Counted from the stretch's first letter, positions 22,431-31,594 are shown. The stretch: 64,000 bases of DNA from DATAEE01 sp963725145 (GCA_963725145.1 CAVRXL010000012.1:682001-746000); one strand, 5' to 3'. Program-made: numbers and translations. The notes: generated by a model not told the origin, from the letters alone.

Positions 22431-23666
22431 ATGCGCACGTCGGTGTCGTCTGTCATCGGAGTCCTCGTGCTCGGCCAGCTGGCCGTCGCGCAGGAGTGGA
22501 CGCAGTGGCGCGGTCCCTCGCGCGACGGCGTCGTCTCACCGGCAACGGTGCCGCGCGACTGGCCCGAGTCCCTCACGCGCGCCTGGCGCGTCGAGATCGG
22601 CGAGGGATACTCGTCGCCGGTTCTGTCGAAGGGGCGGGTGTTCGTCCACAGCCGCCGCGATCCTGAAGAGCTCGTGACGGCAGTCGACGCCGGCACCGGC
22701 AAGATTGTCTGGCAACAGCAATATCAGGCCCCGTTCAGTAAGAACCAGTACGCGGTCCGGATGGCGAAGGGGCCGAACTCGACGCCGCTCGTCGCCGATG
22801 GCCGGCTCTACACCATCGGCATGACCGGCGTTCTTTCGGCGTGGAACGTGAACGACGGCGCGCTCGTCTGGAGGAACGACTATTCGGCATCGATCAACAC
22901 CTCGAAATTGTTCTGCGGGACCTCGATGTCGCCGATGGTCGAAGGCGGGTCGCTCGTCGTCCAGGTAGGCAGCGACATCCACGGCGGCCGTGTGATCGCG
23001 CTGGACCCCGCCAAGGGAACCGAACGCTGGACCTGGACCGGACCGGGCCCCGGTTACGCTTCACCGATCGTCATCACGTCGGGCGGCGTCAGGCACATCG
23101 TCACGATGACCGACAGCTCGATCGTCGGGATCGACGCAAAGAACGGCGCCTCGCTGTGGTCGGTGCCGTTTCCAGACGAGTGGCACGAGAACATCGTCAC
23201 GCCGGTCTGGACGGGTACGCATCTGATCGTGTCGGGCACGCGCCAGGGGACGCACGCGTTCATGCTGGGACAGGAGGGCGGAAAGTGGCGGGCCGTCGAG
23301 GCCTGGAAGAACGCCGACGTCACGATGTACATGAGCACGCCCGTCCTCGCGGACGGCACGATCTACGGGCATTCGAACAAGCGGAAGGGGCAGTTCATCG
23401 CGCTCGACGCGAAGACGGGAGCCGTGCGCTGGGCCACGGAGGGTCGCGAGGGAGAGCATGCGTCCGTTCTGCTGACCCCTTCGCACGTGTTGTTCTTGAG
23501 CAACTCGGGCAATCTCGTCGTCGCGCGCCGGGCGCCGGCGCAGTTCGAAGAGGCCCGCCGGTACGACGTCGCGGACAGCGAGACGTGGGCCGTGCCCGTC
23601 CTTCTCCCTGACGGCTTGATCCTCCGCGACGCCACGGCGCTCCTGCGCCTTACGACGGGGCCGTAA
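22431..23666 (+). CDS. Secreted PQQ-like beta-propeller protein
   Basis: A 411-residue protein with a signal peptide, then WTQWRGPSRDGV, the usual entry of PQQ-binding-like propellers. Blades repeat with motifs such as LVTAVDAGTGKIVWQQQY, LSAWNVNDGALVWRND, VIALDPAKGTERWTW, IVGIDAKNGASLWSV and FIALDAKTGAVRWAT. No catalytic quinoprotein disulfide or Ca/PQQ ligand set is visible. A scaffold or ligand-binding role in the periplasm is more likely than a dehydrogenase. It follows the VWFA gene by 11 bases and is likely co-transcribed. Confidence 0.8.
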   Translation: MRTSVSSVIGVLVLGQLAVAQEWTQWRGPSRDGVVSPATVPRDWPESLTRAWRVEIGEGYSSPVLSKGRVFVHSRRDPEELVTAVDAGTGKIVWQQQYQAPFSKNQYAVRMAKGPNSTPLVADGRLYTIGMTGVLSAWNVNDGALVWRNDYSASINTSKLFCGTSMSPMVEGGSLVVQVGSDIHGGRVIALDPAKGTERWTWTGPGPGYASPIVITSGGVRHIVTMTDSSIVGIDAKNGASLWSVPFPDEWHENIVTPVWTGTHLIVSGTRQGTHAFMLGQEGGKWRAVEAWKNADVTMYMSTPVLADGTIYGHSNKRKGQFIALDAKTGAVRWATEGREGEHASVLLTPSHVLFLSNSGNLVVARRAPAQFEEARRYDVADSETWAVPVLLPDGLILRDATALLRLTTGP

Positions 23667-23787
23667 CCGCTGCGGTCTCGCGGTCCCATCCCTAAGCTCA
23701 ACTGCGTCCACTGCTCTGGTACGGTTGATGCTCTGAATCCCCCCTGGTGAAAGTGCCAAACGGCAGCTCAACCAGGAGGATCCGATT

Positions 23788-24339
23788 ATGTACAAGCGAT
23801 TTGCCGGTCTGACGTGCGCCATCGCCGTCGTACTGTTGACGGCGGCCTGTGCAAAATCAGACGTCGGCATAACGACCAGCGTGAAGTCGAGGTTGGCCGC
23901 CGATGACACGGTCAAGGCCTACCAGATCAACGTCGACACGAAGGAAGGCGTCGTCACATTGACGGGCGAGGTCCCGTCTCAGGCGGCGAAGGAAACAGCT
24001 GTGCAGGTCACTCGCGCGACCGACGGCGTTGTCAGCGTCGTCGATAACCTGACGATCGCGACGGCGGCGGCGGACCGAGGCCTCGGCGATGCTGCCGCGG
24101 CGACGGCAGGCCGCGTCAGCGAGGTCGCGAGCGACGCGATGATCACGAGCTCCCTGAAGACGAAGTTCCTCGCTGATCCGGACGTCGCGGCGTTGAAGAT
24201 CGACGTGGACACGATGAACGGCATCGTCACGCTGACCGGCAACGTCAAGACCGCGGCCGAGCGGGACGAAGCCCTTCGCATTGCCCGCGACACCGAGGGC
24301 GTGAAGAGCGTCGTCGATCGCTTGAAGGTTGGAATGTAG
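23788..24339 (+). CDS. BON-domain lipoprotein (OsmY-like)
   Basis: A 183-residue lipoprotein with type II signal peptide ending LLTAAC. Two BON domains follow: ITTSVKSRLAADDTVKAYQI with VDTKEGVVTLTGEV, and ITSSLKTKFLADPDV with VDTMNGIVTLTGNV. They are joined by an Ala/Arg-rich linker. BON domains bind phospholipid surfaces and support envelope stability under osmotic stress. A strong AGGAGG (23774-23779) precedes the ATG by 8 bases, suggesting high expression. It appears to be its own transcription unit, with a hairpin just after it. Confidence 0.85.
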   Translation: MYKRFAGLTCAIAVVLLTAACAKSDVGITTSVKSRLAADDTVKAYQINVDTKEGVVTLTGEVPSQAAKETAVQVTRATDGVVSVVDNLTIATAAADRGLGDAAAATAGRVSEVASDAMITSSLKTKFLADPDVAALKIDVDTMNGIVTLTGNVKTAAERDEALRIARDTEGVKSVVDRLKVGM

Positions 24340-24349
24340 GCTCCCTCGA

Positions 24350-24373
24350 GGGGCGGGCTCTCGGGCCCGCCCC
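24350..24373 (+). terminator. GC-rich hairpin after the BON lipoprotein gene
   Basis: GGGGCGGGC pairs with GCCCGCCCC across a six-base loop, starting 11 bases after the stop codon. No U-run follows, so it would be a Rho-assisted or stabilising hairpin rather than a classical intrinsic terminator. Its sequence also resembles the GGCGGGCC palindrome family of the ribosomal operon. Confidence 0.45.
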
Positions 24374-24461
24374 CTCCGCAACCCGCCGCTTGCCGCGCCG
24401 AAGCCGCCTTTTGGCGAAGGCGGGCCGCCGCTAAGCACCCCACTCTCTTGAAGATGCCGGA

Positions 24462-24479
24462 GCATGACGATCGTCATGC
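24462..24479. promoter_or_regulatory. Perfect 18-bp palindrome upstream of the ABC exporter operon
   Basis: GCATGACGATCGTCATGC is a perfect inverted repeat without a spacer, 57 bases before the ABC ATPase ATG. It does not belong to any of the repeat families seen here. Such sites usually bind a dimeric repressor or response regulator. The DesR-like regulator encoded downstream in the same cluster is the obvious candidate, but this is inference. Confidence 0.4.
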
Positions 24480-24536
24480 CGCTTTGGTGAACCTCTGCAC
24501 TGTTTGTCCGACCGTCCCGCAGGCAGACTCTTCGTC

Positions 24537-25472
24537 ATGCCTGAGCCTCCAGCCGCAGAACTCCGCGACGCGACGAAACGCTACGGCGAAGTGACCGCGC
24601 TCGACTCCGTCTCTTTCGCGCTCGAGCGGGGGCGCGTCACCGCCATCCTCGGACCGAACGGCGCAGGAAAGACGACCGCGGTGAAGTTGCTGCTCGGCCT
24701 GTCCCGTCCGACAAAAGGCGCCGCGCGCCTCTTCGGCGGTGAGCCGCGCGACATAGCCGCCCGCCGCCGGACCGGCGTCATGCTGCAGATCGCCCGGGTG
24801 CCGGACACGCTCAAGGTCCGGGAGCATCTCCATCTGTTCTGCAGCTACTACCCGTCGCCGATGACGGTAGACCAGGCGCTCGCGACCGCCGGACTGAGCG
24901 GAGTCGCCGGCCGAAAATACGGAGACCTCTCAGGCGGACAACGTCAGCGTGTCCAGTTCGCGCTCGCCATCTGCGGCAATCCGGACATGCTCTTCCTCGA
25001 TGAGCCGACCGTTGGTCTCGACGTCGAGTCCCGCCGCGGGTTCTGGCAGGAGGTGCGCCGTCTCGCTTCCTCCGGCCGGACGATTGTGTTGACGACACAC
25101 TACCTCGAAGAAGCGGACGCGCTCGCCGATCGGATCATCGTGCTCAGCACCGGGCGAGTCGTCGCCGACGGTCCGCCGCATGCGATCAAGGCGCGCGCGG
25201 GAGGGCGGCGGGTCCGCTGCGTGACGGCGCTCGACGATGGCACGCTGGTGGCGCTGCCGGGCGTGCGTTCCATGCGGCGTGATGGCACGGCCGTCGAGCT
25301 GCTGACGGGCGACGCCGAGGGGCTCGCGCGTGAGCTGCTCGCACGCGATCGGTCGCTGGCGGGGCTCGAGATCACCGGCGCGGGCCTCGAGGAAGCTTTC
25401 ATGGCACTGACGAGCCCGGCTGGAGTGGGCGCTGCGTCAGCCACGCCTCAGACGTTGGGAGCGCAACGATGA
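24537..25472 (+). CDS. ABC-2 type exporter, ATP-binding subunit
   Basis: A 311-residue ABC ATPase. The Walker A motif GPNGAGKTT is at residues 39-47, the signature LSGGQRQR follows, and the Walker B DMLFLDEPT and switch VLTTHYLEEAD are intact. The C-terminal extension of about 90 residues is typical of DrrA/NatA-like drug or lipid exporters. I chose ATG 24537 rather than a TTG at 24504, because homology begins near residue 8. It overlaps the permease gene by ATGA; the two form an exporter. The DesK/DesR-like pair downstream may control it. Confidence 0.9.
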   Translation: MPEPPAAELRDATKRYGEVTALDSVSFALERGRVTAILGPNGAGKTTAVKLLLGLSRPTKGAARLFGGEPRDIAARRRTGVMLQIARVPDTLKVREHLHLFCSYYPSPMTVDQALATAGLSGVAGRKYGDLSGGQRQRVQFALAICGNPDMLFLDEPTVGLDVESRRGFWQEVRRLASSGRTIVLTTHYLEEADALADRIIVLSTGRVVADGPPHAIKARAGGRRVRCVTALDDGTLVALPGVRSMRRDGTAVELLTGDAEGLARELLARDRSLAGLEITGAGLEEAFMALTSPAGVGAASATPQTLGAQR

Positions 25473-26239
25473 CCGCCCTCGCCCCTCGCATTTATGCCCT
25501 CGAAACAAAGTACGAATTCCTCAAGCTGGTGCGCATCCCGGCCTTTGCGATCCCGTCGATCAGCTTCCCGGTGATGTTTTACCTCCTCTTCGGCCTGGCG
25601 TTCGGGTCGCAACGGGGCGTGGGAGGCGTGTCGATGGCGACGTACCTGATCGCGACCTACGGCGCGTTCGGCGTCATCGGAGCGTCTCTCTTCGGGTTTG
25701 GCGCGGGCGTGGCGATCGAGCGCGGCCAGGGCTGGATGCTGCTCAAGCGCGCCACGCCGATGCCGGTCGCCGCGTACTTCTTCGCGAAGCTCGTCGTCTG
25801 TCTGATCTTCGGGGCGGCCATCGTGCTGCTGCTCTCGACGATCGGCGTCGCCTTCGGCGGCGTGCGCCTCGGGCCGCTCACCTGGGCGCGGCTCGCCGTC
25901 ACGCTCATCGTCGGCGCGACGCCGTTCTGTGCGATGGGGCTGGCGGTCGGATACTTCGCCGGCCCGAACTCGGCGCCGCCGATCGTGAATCTCCTCTATC
26001 TGCCGATGGCCTTCCTTTCCGGGCTCTGGATTCCGATCGAAGTGCTGCCGGGGGCCATCAAGTCCGTTGCGCCGTATGTTCCCGCGTACCATCTGGGTCA
26101 GCTCGCGCTCTCGGCGTTTGGCGCCGACCGGGGCGCGCCGGTCTGGTCGCACGTCTTGGCGCTCGCAGGGTTTACATGCCTCTTTCTCGCGCTGGCCCTC
26201 TGGGGCTATCGCAACGACGAAGGGAAAACGTATGGGTAG
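25469..26239 (+). CDS. ABC-2 type exporter, membrane subunit
   Basis: A 256-residue, six-helix permease of the ABC-2 family. IPSISFPVMFYLLFGLAFG marks helix 1, and the C-terminal NLLYLPMAFLSGLWIPIEVLP is the diagnostic ABC-2 segment. The gene is coupled to the ATPase upstream and overlaps the downstream amidohydrolase start by 8 bases. This pairing with a sensor kinase/regulator resembles the Bacillus YvfR/YvfS or DesK-linked exporters. The substrate is unknown. Confidence 0.88.
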   Translation: MTALAPRIYALETKYEFLKLVRIPAFAIPSISFPVMFYLLFGLAFGSQRGVGGVSMATYLIATYGAFGVIGASLFGFGAGVAIERGQGWMLLKRATPMPVAAYFFAKLVVCLIFGAAIVLLLSTIGVAFGGVRLGPLTWARLAVTLIVGATPFCAMGLAVGYFAGPNSAPPIVNLLYLPMAFLSGLWIPIEVLPGAIKSVAPYVPAYHLGQLALSAFGADRGAPVWSHVLALAGFTCLFLALALWGYRNDEGKTYG

Positions 26240-28061
26240 GATTCTCGGGCTCGCCGCGATCGGCCTGGCGCTTGTGGGTGTGGGAGCGTTCAACTCCGTC
26301 CCCGGAGGGGCCGGCCTTCCGCCTTCGCGTGACGTTTCGGCGGCCGTGACCGTCGTGACCAACGTACGGGTATTCGACGGCGAGCGCGCCATCGAGCGCA
26401 CGAACGTCGCCTTTCGCGACGGCACGATTCTCGACGTCAACGACAGCTACCGGCCTCCGGCCGGAGCGACGGTCGTGGACGGCGCGGGGAAGACGCTGCT
26501 GCCGGGTCTCATCGACGCGCACACGCACTCGTGGGGGGACGCGCTGGAGCGGGCGCTCGTCTTCGGCGTCACGACCGAGCTGGACATGTTCACCGAGCAC
26601 CGGTTCGCCGCGGCGATGCGGACCGCGCAGGAGGCCGCGGGCGGGGCGCCGCGACGCGCCGACCTGTTCTCGGCCGGCACACTGCTGACCGCGCCGGGCG
26701 GGCACGGCACCGAGTACGGGATGGTGATCCCGACCGTGTCGGGCCCGGGCGATGTCGATGCGTTCGTGGACGCGCGGATCGCCGAAGGCTCCGACTACAT
26801 CAAGATCGTGTACGACGACGGAAAGAGCTACGGCATGAAGACGATTCCGACGATCTCCAGGGAGACGCTGACGGCGGCGATCGCGGCCGCCAGGCGCCGC
26901 AACAAACTGGCGGTCGTCCACGTCGGGTCGAAGCAGGCCGCGGACGAGGCGCTCGATGCGGGCGCGAGCGCGCTGATCCATATCTTTGCAGACCAGCCAC
27001 CGGACGCGGCGTTTGTGGACCGAGCCGTTCGTGGAAAGGCATTCATCATTCCAACGCTCTCGGTGACGGAAAGCACGACGGGCGCGCCGAGCGGGGTCGA
27101 GCTCGTCGATGACGCCAGGATTGCGCCGTACTTGAACGGCGCAGACCGCGCGGGTCTTGGGCGCGCGTTTCCGAAGCGGCCCACGTCGCGGCAGGTACTC
27201 GACCACGCGAAAGCCGCGACGCGCATGCTGCACGAGAAGGGCGTGCCGATTCTTGCCGGCACCGATGCGCCCAACCCGGGCACGACCCACGGCGCCAGCA
27301 TTCACCGGGAGCTGCGCCTCCTCGTCGATTCAGGGCTGACGCCTGCGGCGGCGCTCGCCGCGGCGACGTCGGCGCCGGCACGCGCGTTCAACTTGAAGGA
27401 CCGCGGCCGGATCGCGCGGGGCCTGCGCGCCGACCTCGTGCTGGTGAACGGCGATCCCACGCGCGACATCCTCGCCACGCGGGACATCGCGGCGATCTGG
27501 AAGCGAGGCGAGCGGCTGGACCGGCCGCGCGGCGCCGCCGAGACGCCGGCGCCCGCCGCCGCGGCCGGTGACGGAGCGATCAGCGATTTCGATTCCGGCG
27601 ACACGCCGTCAGCGCGGTTCGGTGCCGGGTGGCAGGTCTCGACCGACAGCTTCATGGGCGGAAAGTCCACGGCGGAGCTGCGCATCGTGAAGGGTGGCGC
27701 GCGCCAGAGCGCCGGAGCGCTCGACGTGACGGGCACGATCAATGCCGGCGCGGCGTTCACGTGGGCTGGCGCGATGTTCTTTCCGGCGCCGACCCCGATG
27801 ACCGCCGTCGATCTCTCGAAGTTCAAGGAGGTCGTGTTCTGGGCAAAGGGAGACGGCGCCGAATTCCAGGTCATGGTCTTCGCGACGCGGCTCGGCAACA
27901 TCCCCGCCTCGCGGCCGTTCCGGGCCACGGCGGACTGGAAGGAAATCGCGCTGCCGTTCGCCGACTTCGGCGTGGACGGATCGGACCTGCGCGGCGTGCT
28001 GTTCTCCGCCACGGAGCCAGGGCCATTCCGGTTTACGATTGACGACGTCCGACTCAGGTAG
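26232..28061 (+). CDS. Secreted amidohydrolase fused to a CIA30-like domain
   Basis: A 609-residue protein with a signal peptide. Residues about 35-435 form an amidohydrolase barrel: LIDAHTHSWGD (two zinc histidines), VVHVGSK and LIHIFAD (further metal histidines), and LAGTDAPNP (catalytic aspartate). After an Ala/Pro linker, residues about 450-609 (SDFDSGDTPSARFGAGW through FTIDDVRLR) match the CIA30/galactose-binding-like jelly-roll. Such secreted enzymes are often annotated as prolidase- or imidazolonepropionase-like hydrolases. The CIA30 part may bind a polymer. Its stop codon is the TAG at the edge of a palindromic repeat. Confidence 0.8.
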   Translation: MGRILGLAAIGLALVGVGAFNSVPGGAGLPPSRDVSAAVTVVTNVRVFDGERAIERTNVAFRDGTILDVNDSYRPPAGATVVDGAGKTLLPGLIDAHTHSWGDALERALVFGVTTELDMFTEHRFAAAMRTAQEAAGGAPRRADLFSAGTLLTAPGGHGTEYGMVIPTVSGPGDVDAFVDARIAEGSDYIKIVYDDGKSYGMKTIPTISRETLTAAIAAARRRNKLAVVHVGSKQAADEALDAGASALIHIFADQPPDAAFVDRAVRGKAFIIPTLSVTESTTGAPSGVELVDDARIAPYLNGADRAGLGRAFPKRPTSRQVLDHAKAATRMLHEKGVPILAGTDAPNPGTTHGASIHRELRLLVDSGLTPAAALAAATSAPARAFNLKDRGRIARGLRADLVLVNGDPTRDILATRDIAAIWKRGERLDRPRGAAETPAPAAAAGDGAISDFDSGDTPSARFGAGWQVSTDSFMGGKSTAELRIVKGGARQSAGALDVTGTINAGAAFTWAGAMFFPAPTPMTAVDLSKFKEVVFWAKGDGAEFQVMVFATRLGNIPASRPFRATADWKEIALPFADFGVDGSDLRGVLFSATEPGPFRFTIDDVRLR

Positions 28062-28062
28062 C

Positions 28063-28080
28063 GCAGCCCTTCAGGGCTGC
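28063..28080. repeat. GCAGCCCT palindrome between the amidohydrolase and kinase genes
   Basis: GCAGCCCTTCAGGGCTGC, preceded by TAGC, whose TAG is the amidohydrolase stop codon. It is identical to copies at 5162, 44721 and 50917. It separates the exporter/amidohydrolase genes from the two-component genes by only 29 bases. Confidence 0.85.
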
Positions 28081-28090
28081 CTTGGGAGCC

Positions 28091-29158
28091 ATGAAACTTC
28101 GCCTGTTGCCGCGTGATGCCCACGAGGCCTGGACGCCGTACGCGTGGCTGATTTATCTGGCCGTCTACGTCGGCTCCGCCTATTTCAGCAACCGCACAGC
28201 CCTGGACTGGGCGATTGACGTCGGCGTCCTGTCGCTGTTCCTGGCGCTGTATTTCCGTGCCTACTGGGTGTGGGGCAGGCAGGCGTGGCCGATCGTCATC
28301 GCCATCGCGGCGCTCGGCCTCTTCACGAGTCCGGGCAATCAAGGCGGTTCGGTCTTTTTCATCTACGCCGCCGCCTTCGGCTACCGGCTCGGTCCGTCCA
28401 ACGTCGCGTTCAAGTGGATCGCGGCGATCGTGCTCCTCGTCGTCGTCGAGGCTGCGACCATCGGGCTGAGGCCGCAGACCTGGATTCCCGCCATCGTCTT
28501 CTCGATCATCGTCGGCGGCGTGAACGTGCACTACACCGAGGTCCGCCGCAGAGACCGCAAGCTGGCCCGCGCCCAGGAAGAAATCGAGCACATGGCCAAG
28601 ATCGCCGAGCGGGAGCGCATCGCGCGCGATTTGCACGATCTGCTCGGCCACACCCTGTCGGTGATCGTGCTCAAAGCGGAGCTCGCGTCGAAGATCGCCG
28701 ACCGGGATGTCGCCCGGGCGCTGAGCGAGATCCGTGACGTCGAGCGGATTTCCCGCAACGCGCTCACCGAGGTTCGACAGGCGATCTCCGGCTTCCGCGG
28801 CGAGCGGCTGCAGGACGAGCTCGCGACGGGCCGCGAGGCGCTCGAGGCAGCCGGCGTGACCGTCGTCACCCAGATCGAGCCGGTCGGCCTGGGTCTCGAT
28901 CAGGAGCGCACGCTCGCTTTCGCGCTCCGCGAGTCGATCACGAACGTCATCCGACACGCGCGCGCCCGGCGGTGCGAGATCCGCCTGTCGCGCAACGGTC
29001 AGGGCCTGGTGCTCGCGATCGCCGACGATGGCGTCGGCGGCGTCGTCGAGGAGGGCTCCGGCTTGTCCGGCATGCGCGCGCGGGTGGCGGCGCTCGGCGG
29101 CACCGTCGAGCGCGATGGCCGTACCGGGACTTGCGTGACCGTGACGCTGCCGGTCTAG
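28091..29158 (+). CDS. DesK/NarX-type sensor histidine kinase
   Basis: A 355-residue membrane kinase. The N-terminal half has five or six hydrophobic segments as in DesK-like thermosensor or membrane-state kinases. The HisKA_3 dimerisation box ERERIARDLHDLLGHTLSVI carries phospho-acceptor H182. The ATP-binding domain shows FALRESITNVIRHARA (N box) and LAIADDGVGG (G1), followed by a short G2. It presumably phosphorylates the regulator encoded 16 bases downstream. ATG 28091 is preferred to TTG 28082, which lies at the edge of a repeat. Confidence 0.88.
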   Translation: MKLRLLPRDAHEAWTPYAWLIYLAVYVGSAYFSNRTALDWAIDVGVLSLFLALYFRAYWVWGRQAWPIVIAIAALGLFTSPGNQGGSVFFIYAAAFGYRLGPSNVAFKWIAAIVLLVVVEAATIGLRPQTWIPAIVFSIIVGGVNVHYTEVRRRDRKLARAQEEIEHMAKIAERERIARDLHDLLGHTLSVIVLKAELASKIADRDVARALSEIRDVERISRNALTEVRQAISGFRGERLQDELATGREALEAAGVTVVTQIEPVGLGLDQERTLAFALRESITNVIRHARARRCEIRLSRNGQGLVLAIADDGVGGVVEEGSGLSGMRARVAALGGTVERDGRTGTCVTVTLPV

Positions 29159-29174
29159 GCCCCAGCGCAAAGCA

Positions 29175-29777
29175 ATGATTAAAGTTCTCATCGCCGAAGA
29201 CCAGACGATGGTTCTCGGCGCGCTGTCGGCGCTGATCGGGATCGAGGCGGATCTCGAAGTCGTCGGCGAGGCCCGCGACGGCCGGGAAGCGCTCTCGCTC
29301 GCATTGCAGAAGGGGCCCGACGTCATCGTCACCGACATCGAGATGCCGGGGATGACGGGGCTCGATCTCGCGGCGGAGCTCAAGCGGCAGGGTAGCCGCA
29401 GCCGCGTCGTGATCCTGACGACCTTCGCGCGTCCGGGTTATCTCCGGCGCGCGCTCGAGGCGGGCGCGGCCGGCTATCTATTAAAGGATGCCCCGTCGGC
29501 GCACCTGGCCGACGCGATCCGCCGCGTCGCGGCCGGCGGGCGCGCGGTCGATCCGTCGCTGGCGGCCGAAGCCTGGACGGAGCCCGATCCGCTCAGCGAC
29601 CGCGAGCGAGAAGTGCTCCGGCTGGCGGGCGAGGGGCGATCGGGACCGGAGATCGCCCGCGCGCTCAGGCTGTCGGAAGGCACCGTGCGCAATTACCTGT
29701 CCGAAGCCATCGGAAAACTCGGCGCGAGCAACCGCGTCGAGGCCGCGCGCCTCGCGCGCCAAAAAGGATGGTTGTAG
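29175..29777 (+). CDS. DesR/NarL-family response regulator
   Basis: A 200-residue regulator: receiver domain with VLIAEDQ acidic pocket, phospho-acceptor D54 in VIVTDIEMPG, conserved Thr in VVILTTFAR and Lys in YLLKDA. A LuxR-type helix-turn-helix follows (LSDREREVLRLAGEG, ARALRLSEGTVRNYLSEAIGKLGASNRVEA). It is paired with the kinase just upstream. Its likely target is the exporter operon that precedes the kinase, where a perfect palindrome lies at 24462. It ends 11 bases from the convergent M28 peptidase. Confidence 0.9.
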   Translation: MIKVLIAEDQTMVLGALSALIGIEADLEVVGEARDGREALSLALQKGPDVIVTDIEMPGMTGLDLAAELKRQGSRSRVVILTTFARPGYLRRALEAGAAGYLLKDAPSAHLADAIRRVAAGGRAVDPSLAAEAWTEPDPLSDREREVLRLAGEGRSGPEIARALRLSEGTVRNYLSEAIGKLGASNRVEAARLARQKGWL

Positions 29778-29788
29778 GCCCCGCGTCC

Positions 29789-31471
29789 CTACGGTGTCGT
29801 CCGCTGCGCGCGGAACGGCTCCGGCATCTCTTCCTTCGTGAACCGCGGCAGGCGCTCTTCACGCATCGCGACGTGATACACGGCCGCGGCGATCGCGATC
29901 GCCGACTTCTTCACGTCCTCTTCAACGATCCGCTCGTAGGTGTCGAGATTGGTGTGCCACGTGTGCGAGTTGTACTGGATGGGATCCTGGCCGAGGCCGA
30001 TGCCCGGGAGTCCCGCCTCGTTGAACGACGTGCTGTCGGTCCCGCCCGCGCGGCGGCTGCGCGTCGCGACGGCGCCGACGATGCCGAGGTCCTCGAACGG
30101 GGCAAAGGCCTCGCGGAGGATGGTCGCGGCGACGGGGGGACCGAAGATCGTGGCGCCGCGGATCCGGCCGGTGCCTGAATCGACGTTGAAATAGCCGTTG
30201 AAGCTATCAAACTCCGGCTTCGGTTCTTCGAACGTGCCGAAGTGGGCCCTGACGTACACCTTCGACCCAAGCAGCCCTTGCTCTTCGCCGCTCCAGAGCG
30301 CCACGCGGATCGTCCGCCGCGGCCTGACGCCGATTGCCTTGAGGATCCGCGCCGCCTCCATCATGACCGCGCAGCCGATCGCGTTGTCGGTCGCGCCGGT
30401 TGCGGCATGCCACGAATCGAGGTGGCCGCCCAGCATCACGACTTCGTTCTTCCTGTCGCTCCCCGGAATCTCGGCAATCGCGTTGTACGACGTCGTCCCC
30501 TCCGGATACGTCCGGTTGACGATCGTGAATTCGAGCTCGACGGGCGTTCCGTCGGCGAGGATTCGGCTGATGCGCCCGTAGTCTTCGTTCCGGAGCACGA
30601 CTGTCGGCAGCGCCTTCGACGGATCGTACGTGCGGTTCTGAAACGCCCGGATCTGGCCGTGATCCCTTCCGGCGTCGTTCGCCCGCATCAGCGCGCCGTT
30701 CGCCATCAGGAACTGGTCGATGCGCTCGTTGATGGCGCTGTTGCTCAGCCGCCCCGGCGGCGGCTCTTCCTGGTTGCGAGGTCCCTGCGGACCTTGCGGT
30801 CCGGGCGTCTGCGGGCCGAATTGTCCGGCGTTCGGATTGTTGGGGTCGTACTGTGAGCGGAGCTGTTCCTCGTCTCGCCGAAGCAGGGGCGGGGCGAACG
30901 CCACGGGCACGGCCGTGTGGCGGCCGACGAGCACGATCCGGTCCTTGACCGCGGTGCGGACGGTATCGAGGTACGTCGTCAGCTCCGCTTCCTCCGGGCA
31001 CCGCTGCGGGTCGCCCTGGCGCGCCGCCGGCGTGCACTGAGGTGGCGCGATGAGCGTCGCCGCACCGGTCAGGGTCCCGTTCGTACCCGGAGTCCAGGCC
31101 AGAACCTCACCCACGAGCGAATCCTTGACCGGGGAGACGATGAAGCCTGCGAAGCGCTCGTTGAGCCAGCCGATACGGCCGAAGTCCCACGGCTCGAGGT
31201 GCGCATTCTCGAGGCCCCAATCCTTCATTTGCTTGATCGCCCACTCGGCGGCCGCCTTGTGGTTGGGCGAGCCGGTCAGCCGGGGGCCGTACACGTCGGT
31301 CAGGAAGTGCATCGTCCGCAGAATCTGCGAACGCTCGCGCCCCTCCTTCCGGATCTTTGCGTTCGTGCTGTAGTCGATGCGCTCCTCGCCGGCGCTCCGG
31401 ATCGATCCCAGGTGGACCGCAAAGGCCAGGGTGAGCAGCGCCAGAGCACGTATATGCAGGCTTTCGCGCAT
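29789..31471 (-). CDS. Secreted M28-family zinc aminopeptidase/carboxypeptidase
   Basis: A 560-residue protein with signal peptide. The M28 zinc site is intact: GGHLDSW, GATDNAIG, SGEEQGLLGS (catalytic and ligand glutamates), FNVDSGTG (aspartate) and YNSHTWHTNLD (last histidine). Residues 130-330 form a PA-like inserted domain with a Gln/Pro/Gly-rich linker (PQTPGPQGPQGP). It would act in the periplasm or outside the cell on peptide N-termini. It is the only minus-strand gene between rpoB and rplQ and is convergent with the response regulator. Confidence 0.88.
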   Translation of the reverse strand: MRESLHIRALALLTLAFAVHLGSIRSAGEERIDYSTNAKIRKEGRERSQILRTMHFLTDVYGPRLTGSPNHKAAAEWAIKQMKDWGLENAHLEPWDFGRIGWLNERFAGFIVSPVKDSLVGEVLAWTPGTNGTLTGAATLIAPPQCTPAARQGDPQRCPEEAELTTYLDTVRTAVKDRIVLVGRHTAVPVAFAPPLLRRDEEQLRSQYDPNNPNAGQFGPQTPGPQGPQGPRNQEEPPPGRLSNSAINERIDQFLMANGALMRANDAGRDHGQIRAFQNRTYDPSKALPTVVLRNEDYGRISRILADGTPVELEFTIVNRTYPEGTTSYNAIAEIPGSDRKNEVVMLGGHLDSWHAATGATDNAIGCAVMMEAARILKAIGVRPRRTIRVALWSGEEQGLLGSKVYVRAHFGTFEEPKPEFDSFNGYFNVDSGTGRIRGATIFGPPVAATILREAFAPFEDLGIVGAVATRSRRAGGTDSTSFNEAGLPGIGLGQDPIQYNSHTWHTNLDTYERIVEEDVKKSAIAIAAAVYHVAMREERLPRFTKEEMPEPFRAQRTTP

Positions 31472-31594
31472 GGTGGCTCCCGGCGGGAGGGACCGAGCCC
31501 GCCCTCGAATGTCGATCGCGAATCCTACCCGAAGATCGGCCGGCAGGGGGCTGCGGGCCTGTATTCAGGGGCTATCCGTCGCTAGGAACAGGGG

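Noticed and set aside
24350..24373. Classical intrinsic terminator after the BON gene
   Set aside because: The stem is excellent but no U-run follows. It is listed only as a hairpin with low confidence.
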